Origin: HGM04593 sp045634305
GTDB lineage: Bacteria; Bacteroidota; Bacteroidia; Bacteroidales; Bacteroidaceae
NCBI GenBank assembly: GCA_045634305.1
Contig: JAZQZZ010000015.1
Span: 1 to 7,708 of the forward strand
Reading direction: 5' to 3'
DNA: 7,708 nucleotides
The stretch's first letter is position 1, and each line of letters starts with the position of its first letter. The notes below the pieces were generated by a model that saw only the letters and a list, made by a program, of their open reading frames with translations, made no database searches and had not been told where the DNA came from. Below are positions 1 through 6,878 of this stretch, one piece after another. The position numbers and the translations under genes were made by a program.

Positions 1-638
1 CCTGCAAGCTTTTCTAAAAATCTATCGGTAGCATCAATATATATCAGGTTAGCATCTAACTGATTTCTGAATACCTCTACAACCTGCTCACTTTCGCCCT
101 TACGCATCAATCCATGGTTAACGTGTACGCAAACCAACTGCTTTCCTATTGCCTTTATCAACAAAGCTGCAACAACTGAACTGTCGACACCGCCTGAGAG
201 GGCGAGCAACACTTTCTTGTCACCAACCTGGCGGCGGATGAGCTCTACCTGGTCGTTAACGAAGTTTGTCATGTTCCAGTTCTTCTCGGCCTTGCAGGTA
301 TCAAGAACGAACTCCTCAACTGCTGCTTTCACAGCCTCTACGGCACTGGTGATTTCGGCAATCTTTACATCGCAGAGTGCCTTGTCGTGACCGGCAGCCA
401 TGACTGGGAAGCCTGCGTTGTAGATATCGTGGTTAACATCGATGGCAACACCGTCGATAACGTTGTTGGGGCCACCGTTGATGATAATACCTTTTACATT
501 TGGGAGAGCCTTGAGCTCATCGACTGTGATGTCGTGTGGGTAGATCTCGCTGTAGACGCCAAGTGCGCGGATGGCGCGTGCAAGCACTGTGTTCTCGTGA
601 CTACCGAGGTCAAGGATTACAATCATGTCCTGTTTCAT
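1..638 (-). CDS. guaA: GMP synthetase, 5' part, with degenerate amidotransferase domain
   Basis: GMP synthetase converts XMP to GMP in the cytoplasm, using ATP and ammonia normally supplied by a glutamine amidotransferase (GATase) domain. Read from the ATG at 638, 212 codons are present and the 3' part lies off the left edge. Residues 5-60 keep the start of a class I GATase fold (ILDLGSHEN, GIIINGGPNNV). The nucleophile motif, usually PVLGICYG, reads PVMAAGHD at 78-85, so the Cys position is Gly83. About 90 residues that would carry the catalytic His and Glu are absent. Sequence rejoins the family at FVLDTCKAEKNW (110-121). The ATP-pyrophosphatase domain follows, with P-loop SGGVDSS at 148-154, against about 235 in E. 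coli GuaA, and VNHGLMRKGE at 173-182. There is no frameshift or stop. It probably works on free ammonia or with a separate glutaminase, or it is a paralogue beside a normal GuaA. The synthetase assignment is firm; loss of glutaminase activity is inferred from the missing residues. Confidence 0.9.
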   Translation of the reverse strand, partial: MKQDMIVILDLGSHENTVLARAIRALGVYSEIYPHDITVDELKALPNVKGIIINGGPNNVIDGVAIDVNHDIYNAGFPVMAAGHDKALCDVKIAEITSAVEAVKAAVEEFVLDTCKAEKNWNMTNFVNDQVELIRRQVGDKKVLLALSGGVDSSVVAALLIKAIGKQLVCVHVNHGLMRKGESEQVVEVFRNQLDANLIYIDATDRFLEKLA

Positions 639-684
639 ATTCTTGAATGTATTAAATTGGTTTTTGTTTACTATTCCAATGTTG

Positions 685-716
685 CGAAATTACTCTTTTT
701 TCTCTTTTGCAACAAT
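685..716 (-). promoter_or_regulatory. Candidate Bacteroidetes promoter for guaA
   Basis: On the minus strand, ATTG (713-716; consensus TTTG) is followed after 20 bases by TAATTTCG (685-692; consensus TAnnTTTG), each one base off consensus. A start site near 678 would leave a leader of about 40 bases before the ATG at 638. No riboswitch-like structure was seen in that leader. Confidence 0.4.
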
Positions 717-730
717 AGTCTCAATGCAAA

Positions 731-774
731 TATTTTATAAAAAATGAGAGTGAAAACCGCATGGTTTCACTCTC
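731..774 (-). terminator. Rho-independent terminator after the mscL relic
   Basis: GAGAGTGAAAACC (746-758) pairs with GGTTTCACTCTC (763-774) around a GCAT loop: 12 base pairs with one bulged A. Read on the minus strand, the stem is followed by A, six T and further A/T-rich sequence (745 down to 731). It lies two bases past the TAA of the 28-codon ORF at 777-863. It therefore ends that transcript and separates it from guaA. On the plus strand there is no T-run after the stem, so it acts in one direction. Confidence 0.8.
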
Positions 775-776
775 GT

Positions 777-863
777 TTATGTGCGCTGTCTTTCTTCACC
801 GGTGGTGGCACCGATTACGCTGCTCTTCATTGCGAAGGCTTTGAAATTCTGAAGAAAGCCCAT
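777..863 (-). pseudogene. mscL: Probable mscL relic (28-codon ORF)
   Basis: An ORF of 28 codons runs from ATG at 863 to TAA at 777. Its first 17 residues, MGFLQNFKAFAMKSSVI, resemble the N-terminal amphipathic helix of the large-conductance mechanosensitive channel MscL (pattern M-x-F-L-x-x-F-K-x-F-A-M-x-x-x-V-I). MscL is an inner-membrane homopentamer of roughly 135-145 residues that releases solutes during hypo-osmotic shock. The remaining 11 residues (GATTGEERQRT) show no membrane helix. Both transmembrane segments and the loop are absent, so it cannot form a channel. It still has a consensus -7 box upstream (899-906) and a terminator immediately downstream, which suggests an internal deletion of a once complete gene. 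Alternatively it is a real small amphipathic peptide gene. The MscL match is from recognition of a short stretch and is moderately certain. Confidence 0.55.
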
Positions 864-898
864 AGTCTTTACAAAAAATGTTGTTTTGTTTGTTGGTG

Positions 899-906
899 CA
901 AAGATA
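899..906 (-). promoter_or_regulatory. -7 box upstream of the mscL relic
   Basis: The minus strand reads TATCTTTG, a perfect match to the Bacteroidetes -7 consensus TAnnTTTG. Transcription would start near 892, about 28 bases before the ATG at 863. No convincing -33 TTTG lies 19-21 bases upstream, which fits either a weak or a decaying promoter. Confidence 0.55.
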
Positions 907-926
907 GACAAAAAATGTTTAAAAGG

Positions 927-957
927 TGTGATAAAACATGAAAAATTATTAAGTTTG
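927..957 (+). promoter_or_regulatory. Promoter of the M60-like peptidase gene
   Basis: TGTG at 927-930 (consensus TTTG) is separated by exactly 19 bases from TAAGTTTG at 950-957, a perfect -7 box. A start near 964 gives a leader of about 57 bases before the start codon at 1021. The promoter is divergent from the -7 box at 899-906, so a regulator binding between them could affect both units. No clear operator palindrome was seen. Confidence 0.6.
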
Positions 958-1020
958 CATATATTTCTTTCTCTTGCGACTGTGTGCGCATGGAAACCTA
1001 TGATTACAACTTAATCCGTA

Positions 1021-4000
1021 ATGTATATGAAACGATGTTTTGTCCTTATAACGATTATATCCCTTCTATCATTGCTGTGCATGCCACAGCAGGTGCTTGC
1101 ACAATTCTCTAAAGGCACGGTGGTGCAACTTGTGAACCGCAGTACCGGCAAGGCTGCGGCAAGCAATGCTTCGCTGGTTAGTTGTACCGACCGCAACAGT
1201 GCCGACTATTCGCAGCTGTGGTATGTCGAGGAACGTTATTACAACGCTATTCCAATCGGTTACAAGGTGAGGCTCCGCAACCTGGGCAACGGTCGCTATC
1301 TGCAGGGTAACAACAACTCGTCGACTCCATGGGGTACAGTGAAGAACGCGGGCTCTTACACAGGGAACCACGATGGCGAGAGCACCTATTTCACTACCGA
1401 CCTGTGGGAGTGTAGCAGAGATGGATATTACACACTCGGTGCCGAGAACAAAAAGACCGGGAACACGGATTATTACTACGACAAACTGCATAGCAACGCC
1501 GAGGGCAGCTGCGTGAGCTGGATGGGAGCGGCCGATGCCTCGCTGTGGAGCATTGAACTTGTCTCCGGCATCGACGTTCAGGCGCAGTGGAACAAATTGG
1601 CCGATTTCGAGAACATGGCAAACCGCAAGGATGAGTTCCAGGGTTACCTGAATACTTTGTTTACCGACAATCTCTGCACCGAGCTACGCAGTGCCTACAA
1701 GTCGCAGAGCGCTTTGCTTGCATCGTCGGCCTACCAGGCTCTGCCTGCCGAACTCAAGGACATGGCTCTAAAGGTGTGCAACGGCAATTGGGCCGAGACA
1801 AACAAGGACAACAGCAGTGTCTCATGGACAAGCGCAACGGCAAAGCGTTTCAGGGTGCAGACAATAGAACCACATTCGGTTGCCGAGGAGATTAGCAAAG
1901 TTGTGAAGGTTGGGGCATACTCCAACATGAACAACCCCACCGGTATCTATGCCGGCGACATGAATATGTTATATATAATGGTAAAGGGCAACATAAACCA
2001 GGGTTCTGCACTATACCTTGTCGGGTTGAACCATGACAGCAAAGATTATTTGACAACAATTGCAGGAAGCAACCCCGTGCAACTTTCCACAGGCCTGAAC
2101 GTCGTTCCTTTCTATGGCGACAGAACAATGCTCTATCTCATCTATGCCGTTAACAGCCAAAGCAGCAGCTACCCATTGGCGAACTATCCCGATATTGAGG
2201 TTCACATTGAGGGCGGCAACATCAACGGAATGTATGACCGTTCCATGAACGATGCTGCCATATACAGTGAACTCAGCAACAATGCCTCTAAACTCGGCAT
2301 GGAGTATTACGATGTCCTTGGCGGCAAATTCGTTTACCGTACCAGTTGGGAGACGGTGTTCAGGAACAACAGCGCCTCGTCCATTGACCGCGCGCTCGAC
2401 ATGTGGGACCTTGTTGGTGCCACACAACACATGGTGATGGGTGTTTCATCGGCTGCAGAGATGGCTGCCGACCCGCTGGGGCTGCACACATATACATCGG
2501 ACTTCTCGCGTTCCTTCAACAACCGACAGCTCGTGCATTCGTTGCCGACAATTGGTGCATATACCCAGATGCCGTTCCGCATACAGTTCGCGCATGGCGA
2601 GGGCATGTTACGTGGCGATGACATGGAACGCTCAAGCTACATCTGGGTGTGCGCGCACGAGTTCGGACACTCTAACCAGAATGCCATAAATATGGTGGGT
2701 ACAACCGAGGTCAGCAACAATCTGTTCTCCAATGTCGCAATTTTCTATCAGGATTATTTCCATACGCGTGGCGGTACAATTGCCGACAACTGCGCTGCAC
2801 ATCGCAACGGTAGTGCATGGCACTTCCGCGACTCCGATTCAAGAATGAGAATGTTCTACCAATTGTGGCTCTACTATCACGCGGCCGGCCGTAACAGGGA
2901 CTTCTATCCCAAACTGTTCGAGTATCTGCGCAACGACCCGATGGCAATACGTGAGTCGAACGTGGGCGATGTATACACTTCGGGCGAGTCGTTGAAGTTC
3001 TACAAGTATGCCTGCCGTGCCGCAGGTGAGGACTTGACACCGTTCTTCGAGGCATGGGGATTCTTTGTGCCCTTTGCCAAAACTGCAATAACCGATTATT
3101 ATAATTACAACGTGGTGAGCCTGCAGAATGATATCAATGCTGCCAAGAACGAGGTTGCAGGATATGGCTACCGCAAGAACTATTCCATTCTTTTCATTGA
3201 GGACCGCATTGGTGATGTCAAGAGCAAGAAATTTCCTTCGCACAGCAAGCAGTGGTCGGGTAGTGCGCTGAACACGGGCAGCATGGGACAATATACCGAT
3301 TATATCAGCCCTGTACCCGCAAGCGGTGAGTTCGTGTGGGTGCAGGAATCGGATAATGTGGTGAAGGTGGCCGGTGGGCAAGGCGCTGTGGGCGTGATGC
3401 TCGAATGGTCGGGCAGCATGCATGCTTTCTACAATGATACTCAACTGCAGGTTGATGCCGCTACCATGGAAGCCATAAAGAGCGGGGCATGCAAGATAAA
3501 GGTCATTGGTGCCGACCAGTCGGCAGTCGTGGCAAAGAATGTGAGCGAAGCCGCCGGCGACGAGGCCAAGAGGGTGATGCTCAAATCTATGATTGATAAA
3601 GTAAATGAGATAAAGAAATACGTGGACTCATCATACAAGCGAGTGGGGTACTATAATCCCATATATATACAAGGACTGATGCTGCTGTATGACAAGGCTG
3701 TTGCCGTCCACGACAAGAGAGTGGCGTCGGAGTATATGGAATATATCGACAGACTCACTGCCGAGATTGCTGCACTTGAGCAGCTTGGTGACAAGGCACG
3801 CATTGGAATCAACAACGGTGCTGTGTATATGCTCGACAATGTTATGTATCAGGGATATTACATGTATCTTGGCAGCAACAATGAGGTTGACGGAAAGACT
3901 GTGCCATATGGCGATGTCGCATCATGGGTGTTCGAGAAAGCTTCCGATGCCGGTTCATATTATATAAAGAGCCGCAGCAACAACCGCTACATCGGAGTGC

Positions 4001-6498
4001 TGAATGCTGCTAGCCGTCAGGTCTATGCGGGCGAGTCGTCGACTTCTTCGGCCGGTGTGTTCCGTGTTGAGTTGTGCGATGACAGGAGTGTCGTCCTTGG
4101 CGGTGCGTCGCACTATCTGCACCTCGACGCTGCAAAGAATGTCGTTGGATGGAACAAGGATGCCGATGCGTCGCATTGGAACATGAGGCTTGCAGTTCTG
4201 AGCGATGCCGATGATGCCCGTTTGGACATGGAAGTGATGTTGCAGGGCGTGAAGTGGCTTGTCGAGGAAATTTCGACAGGTGCTACATTCGGCAGCAATG
4301 CGTCGGTGAGCGGCATTGCAGATAAATATGCAGGTCTTGTTGAGTTGCAGATCCTTGTTGCCGCTTGCCGTTCAGTGGGCAATGCACAGGCTATGGGTAA
4401 TGCGTCGTACAATGAGTATGTGAGCATGTACGCGGAGCTTTATACACACTATCTTGCTTTGAAAAAAGTGTATGACATGGGTAACGATACACAACTCAAA
4501 GGTGCCCGCATGGCATTGATTGCAGTGATGAATGAAGTGAATGCAATCCTCAAGGGCAATACAACTGCCGGGAGATTGCAGTTGCAATGTACCGACAGGT
4601 CGGCACCATATTATATATCATCGAATGCCGAACACAATGCCGGTGGCGCTGCAAAGGACGGTGGTGGCTTGCCGGCGTTACTTGATGGCTCTGCGGGAAC
4701 ATATTTCCACAGCCGTTGGGCCGGTACACCGGTAGCAGAACAGCACTTCTTGCAGGTAGACATGGGTGGCGGCAACTCGGTGTCGGATTTCTGTTTCAAC
4801 TACTCGTTGCGCGAGGGGCTGCCTCATGCAATGCCCACGGGTCTTGTGGTCTCCGGCAGTAACGACGGCGTAGGTTTTGAGACAATACTTACACTCGGCA
4901 GGCAGGAACTGGCCGGTGATGGCGCGGGAAGCAATGCCGACTACTCGCTGAACTCGAACTTTGCCGATGTCGTGAAGAAAGAACGCAGGATTGCGTCTAT
5001 AAAACTCCATAGTCCCGGATGTGGCATGCAGACGGTTGATTTGGCAAATCCCGACCGCTTGTATAATGACATGACTGCAACAACGGTGCTCAATGTGCTC
5101 CCGGGCGAAACGGTGACAGCATCGTTTGTGACGGATGGTAATTGGAGCTGGATGCATGGCTATATATACATAGATACCGACAAGGATGGCTTTGATATAA
5201 ATATGGACGGTGATATTACGCGTGGTGATATTGTCGCATACTCTTTCTATGGAAGCGAGACTAACGAGGATAACGGTCTGAACAGCCTTGGAAGCTATAT
5301 CTCGGGCGATGGACGCAATGCTCTCAATCCGCCTTCGTTCACCGCGCCTGCGACACCCGGTATTTATCGTATGCGTTACAAGGTCGACTGGAACAGCATT
5401 GACCCCAGGGGGGACAACAATAGCAACTTCGGCGGCACTATTGCCGACACTGACGGATGCATTGTGGATGTAATGTTGCGTGTAGGCGATGCGTCAGAGA
5501 CGGGTGTTAAAGAGAACTTTGTTTCCGATACCATATCGTGTGGAAAGGCCTACCGCTATCTGCGCTTTACGGTGACCGAGTCGGATTGCTTTGTCGAGGG
5601 ACACACGTGTCCTCCAACGCATCTGCAGTATAACGGACAATATTTCTTCTGCCTATCAGAGTTCGGGCTTACAAAGATTGACACGGCCGACCCCGAAGGT
5701 ACATGGCTCCCGCTGTATGCCAACGATGCAGAGGATCTTCTTGCCAAGGCCGATAATGCGCTTGCCAATACCTCTGCTGCAACGCAACTTGAAAAATGCA
5801 CTGCCGAACTACGGTTGATGGCCGACACACTGCGTCGTGCTTTGGCAACACCCCTTCCTGTTGAGTTTACTACCGATGTCGACACCCCTGTCTCCTATCG
5901 CATTGTCTCGGTTGCGGGTAACTCTCCTCTTGAATATGAGACATCGGCAACGCCTAATATGTTCGATGCCGATGCCGCACCGTTGAACCTTGTGGCTTTT
6001 GCCCATTCCCATGACAACCGCCTTGGCCAAGCATGGTACTTCGTGCGTGGAACAAATGTGGGGCAATACTATATATGTCCGCTACTGGGCGAAGGCAAGG
6101 TGCTTGGCACAAATCCTGCGTGGAACGGGGTTATGCAGGCCGGCGAAGGCCGCGTGTGGAGTGTAGAAAAGGATGCTCCCGGATGTGTGACGGAGTGGAA
6201 TATAACAGTGCTCGACGGTGGAGAGTGTTTGTACACGCCTGTGTATGAGACATCGCTTCTGTTGGGACGTCATGGCTCAACTGCGCGGAAATTGGGCTTT
6301 GTTGATGATGCGTCGGCTATGGGAGCAAGGTTTGCCATAGAAAGGGCCGAGTTTGACTATACAGGAATTGGACAGAATGTAATGCCCGGACATGATGACC
6401 GCGGGGTGGTGTACGACATCTATGGACGCCGCATAGAGCGTGTGACGGTTCCTGGATTCTATATTGTCAACGGTTGTAAGCTCTACATCAGGCCATAA
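1021..6498 (+). CDS. Secreted M60-like (enhancin/mucinase-type) zinc metallopeptidase, multi-domain
   Basis: This 1825-residue exported protein probably cleaves O-glycosylated proteins such as mucins at the cell surface or outside the cell. A signal peptide ends near VLA|QFSKG (27/28); ATG at 1027 (Met3) is an equally good start. Residues about 29-182 and 930-1058 look like ricin-type beta-trefoil glycan-binding modules. The M60-like region spans about 280-690. It contains HEFGHSNQ (546-553) and TTEVSNNLFS (561-570), giving zinc ligands His546 and His550, catalytic Glu547 and third ligand Glu563. Helical linkers lie near 850-925, 1060-1190 and 1568-1610. A discoidin-like module (1192 to about 1555) is interrupted by a beta-sandwich domain with a DxDxDG calcium-type loop at 1385-1390. 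A third trefoil-like region covers about 1622-1775. The tail (1795-1825: VYDIYGRR, PGFYIVNG) resembles T9SS C-terminal sorting tails. The catalytic family is secure. Substrate and module names are inferred from pattern and from characterised Bacteroides M60 mucinases. Confidence 0.92.
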   Translation: MYMKRCFVLITIISLLSLLCMPQQVLAQFSKGTVVQLVNRSTGKAAASNASLVSCTDRNSADYSQLWYVEERYYNAIPIGYKVRLRNLGNGRYLQGNNNSSTPWGTVKNAGSYTGNHDGESTYFTTDLWECSRDGYYTLGAENKKTGNTDYYYDKLHSNAEGSCVSWMGAADASLWSIELVSGIDVQAQWNKLADFENMANRKDEFQGYLNTLFTDNLCTELRSAYKSQSALLASSAYQALPAELKDMALKVCNGNWAETNKDNSSVSWTSATAKRFRVQTIEPHSVAEEISKVVKVGAYSNMNNPTGIYAGDMNMLYIMVKGNINQGSALYLVGLNHDSKDYLTTIAGSNPVQLSTGLNVVPFYGDRTMLYLIYAVNSQSSSYPLANYPDIEVHIEGGNINGMYDRSMNDAAIYSELSNNASKLGMEYYDVLGGKFVYRTSWETVFRNNSASSIDRALDMWDLVGATQHMVMGVSSAAEMAADPLGLHTYTSDFSRSFNNRQLVHSLPTIGAYTQMPFRIQFAHGEGMLRGDDMERSSYIWVCAHEFGHSNQNAINMVGTTEVSNNLFSNVAIFYQDYFHTRGGTIADNCAAHRNGSAWHFRDSDSRMRMFYQLWLYYHAAGRNRDFYPKLFEYLRNDPMAIRESNVGDVYTSGESLKFYKYACRAAGEDLTPFFEAWGFFVPFAKTAITDYYNYNVVSLQNDINAAKNEVAGYGYRKNYSILFIEDRIGDVKSKKFPSHSKQWSGSALNTGSMGQYTDYISPVPASGEFVWVQESDNVVKVAGGQGAVGVMLEWSGSMHAFYNDTQLQVDAATMEAIKSGACKIKVIGADQSAVVAKNVSEAAGDEAKRVMLKSMIDKVNEIKKYVDSSYKRVGYYNPIYIQGLMLLYDKAVAVHDKRVASEYMEYIDRLTAEIAALEQLGDKARIGINNGAVYMLDNVMYQGYYMYLGSNNEVDGKTVPYGDVASWVFEKASDAGSYYIKSRSNNRYIGVLNAASRQVYAGESSTSSAGVFRVELCDDRSVVLGGASHYLHLDAAKNVVGWNKDADASHWNMRLAVLSDADDARLDMEVMLQGVKWLVEEISTGATFGSNASVSGIADKYAGLVELQILVAACRSVGNAQAMGNASYNEYVSMYAELYTHYLALKKVYDMGNDTQLKGARMALIAVMNEVNAILKGNTTAGRLQLQCTDRSAPYYISSNAEHNAGGAAKDGGGLPALLDGSAGTYFHSRWAGTPVAEQHFLQVDMGGGNSVSDFCFNYSLREGLPHAMPTGLVVSGSNDGVGFETILTLGRQELAGDGAGSNADYSLNSNFADVVKKERRIASIKLHSPGCGMQTVDLANPDRLYNDMTATTVLNVLPGETVTASFVTDGNWSWMHGYIYIDTDKDGFDINMDGDITRGDIVAYSFYGSETNEDNGLNSLGSYISGDGRNALNPPSFTAPATPGIYRMRYKVDWNSIDPRGDNNSNFGGTIADTDGCIVDVMLRVGDASETGVKENFVSDTISCGKAYRYLRFTVTESDCFVEGHTCPPTHLQYNGQYFFCLSEFGLTKIDTADPEGTWLPLYANDAEDLLAKADNALANTSAATQLEKCTAELRLMADTLRRALATPLPVEFTTDVDTPVSYRIVSVAGNSPLEYETSATPNMFDADAAPLNLVAFAHSHDNRLGQAWYFVRGTNVGQYYICPLLGEGKVLGTNPAWNGVMQAGEGRVWSVEKDAPGCVTEWNITVLDGGECLYTPVYETSLLLGRHGSTARKLGFVDDASAMGARFAIERAEFDYTGIGQNVMPGHDDRGVVYDIYGRRIERVTVPGFYIVNGCKLYIRP

Positions 6499-6538
6499 AA
6501 AACGTTTGTCGGGGACTGGAATGGTGCACAATTAGGGC

Positions 6539-6559
6539 TAATAAAAGGATTTTTTATTA
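6539..6559 (+). terminator. AT-only hairpin after the peptidase gene (weak terminator candidate)
   Basis: TAATAAAA (6539-6546) and TTTTATTA (6552-6559) form a perfect 8-bp stem with a GGATT loop, 40 bases after the stop codon. It is made entirely of A-T pairs and is followed by AAACTTTTATTATTT rather than a clean T-run, so its strength is doubtful. It is the only terminator-like structure between the stop codon and the repeats. Confidence 0.4.
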
Positions 6560-6588
6560 AAACTTTTATTATTTAACTGCTTTTGATG

Positions 6589-6619
6589 TTTTATATGTGA
6601 AAACAATTTGTTAAATTTG
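6589..6619 (+). promoter_or_regulatory. Candidate promoter leading into the repeat array
   Basis: TTTT at 6589-6592 (consensus TTTG), a 19-base spacer and TAAATTTG at 6612-6619 (perfect TAnnTTTG) match the Bacteroidetes promoter layout. The -7 box overlaps the first bases of repeat copy 1. A transcript would start near 6626, inside the first repeat's hairpin, and run through the array towards the small lipoprotein ORF. The surrounding sequence is very AT-rich, so chance matches are likely here. Confidence 0.35.
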
Positions 6620-6840
6620 CACAGTAAAACTGTGCGAAGATAGGCGGCGCTCGTTGCAAAACGTCCAAACAAGTTTGCGTTTCACTCGCTGGCACTATCA
6701 TTGCAAAGTGAAAACTTTGCGAAGGTAGGCGGCGCTCGTTGCAAAACGTCCAAACAAGTTTGCGTTTCACTCGCTGGCACTACTATTGCACAGTAAAACT
6801 TTGCGAAGATAGGCGGCGCCCGTTGCAAAACGCACCACTA
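6617..6840 (+). repeat. Direct-repeat array: two full ~85-bp units and one deleted copy
   Basis: Copy 1 is 6617-6700 (84 bp), copy 2 is 6701-6785 (85 bp) and copy 3 is 6786-6840 (55 bp), with a trailing TTGCA at 6841. Copies 1 and 2 share an identical 57-base core from TAGGCGGCGC to GGCACTA. Copy 3 lacks 29 of those bases. Each unit begins with a small hairpin: GCACAG/CTGTGC in copy 1, GCAAAG/CTTTGC in copy 2 (paired substitutions) and GCACAG/CTTTGC in copy 3 (one mismatch). The core of copies 1 and 2 can fold a second hairpin in which AAACG pairs with CGTTT and the inner CAAA with TTTG around CAAG. No ORF spans the array. It is not CRISPR, because the units abut without spacers. Its function and family are unknown to me; a REP-like or non-autonomous mobile repeat, or a structured RNA, are options. 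Confidence 0.9.
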
Positions 6841-6849
6841 TTGCATGGT

Positions 6850-6857
6850 TAATTTTG
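6850..6857 (+). promoter_or_regulatory. -7 box upstream of the small lipoprotein ORF
   Basis: TAATTTTG matches TAnnTTTG exactly and lies 21 bases before the ATG at 6879, giving a leader of about 15 bases. There is no TTTG at the expected -33 distance (the bases there are AAAA). The nearest GTTG (6822-6825) is 24 bases upstream, so the assignment is tentative. Confidence 0.35.
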
Positions 6858-6878
6858 ATGATATTAGGCTGGAATAGT

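Noticed and set aside
387..740. Plus-strand ORF of 117 codons opposite the start of guaA
   Set aside because: It is antisense to a clearly conserved GMP synthetase frame and has no recognisable motif or promoter; it reads as a coding shadow.
744..941. Plus-strand ORF of 65 codons over the terminator and mscL relic
   Set aside because: It begins in the terminator stem and runs antisense to the relic, with no family features.
1078..1083. Lipobox at Cys20 of the peptidase signal peptide
   Set aside because: The residues before Cys are Leu-Leu, not a small residue at -1, while a standard cleavage site lies at VLA|Q.
990..1112. Upstream ORF of 40 codons overlapping the start of the peptidase gene in another frame
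   Set aside because: It has an ATG in the leader but no support beyond that; most of it lies over the signal-peptide codons, so it is probably chance.
2839..3444. Minus-strand ORF of 201 codons inside the peptidase gene
   Set aside because: The plus-strand frame is uninterrupted and carries conserved M60 sequence here. The reverse ORF shows no motif and is a shadow of the moderate-GC coding strand.
5173..5232. Dockerin-like look of DTDKDGFDINMDGDITRGD
   Set aside because: Only one DxDxDG loop is clear, without the duplicated 22-residue dockerin pattern. It fits better as a calcium-type loop in the inserted beta-sandwich domain.
6617..6840. CRISPR array
   Set aside because: The units are long, abut each other without variable spacers, number only two and a half, and have no cas genes nearby.
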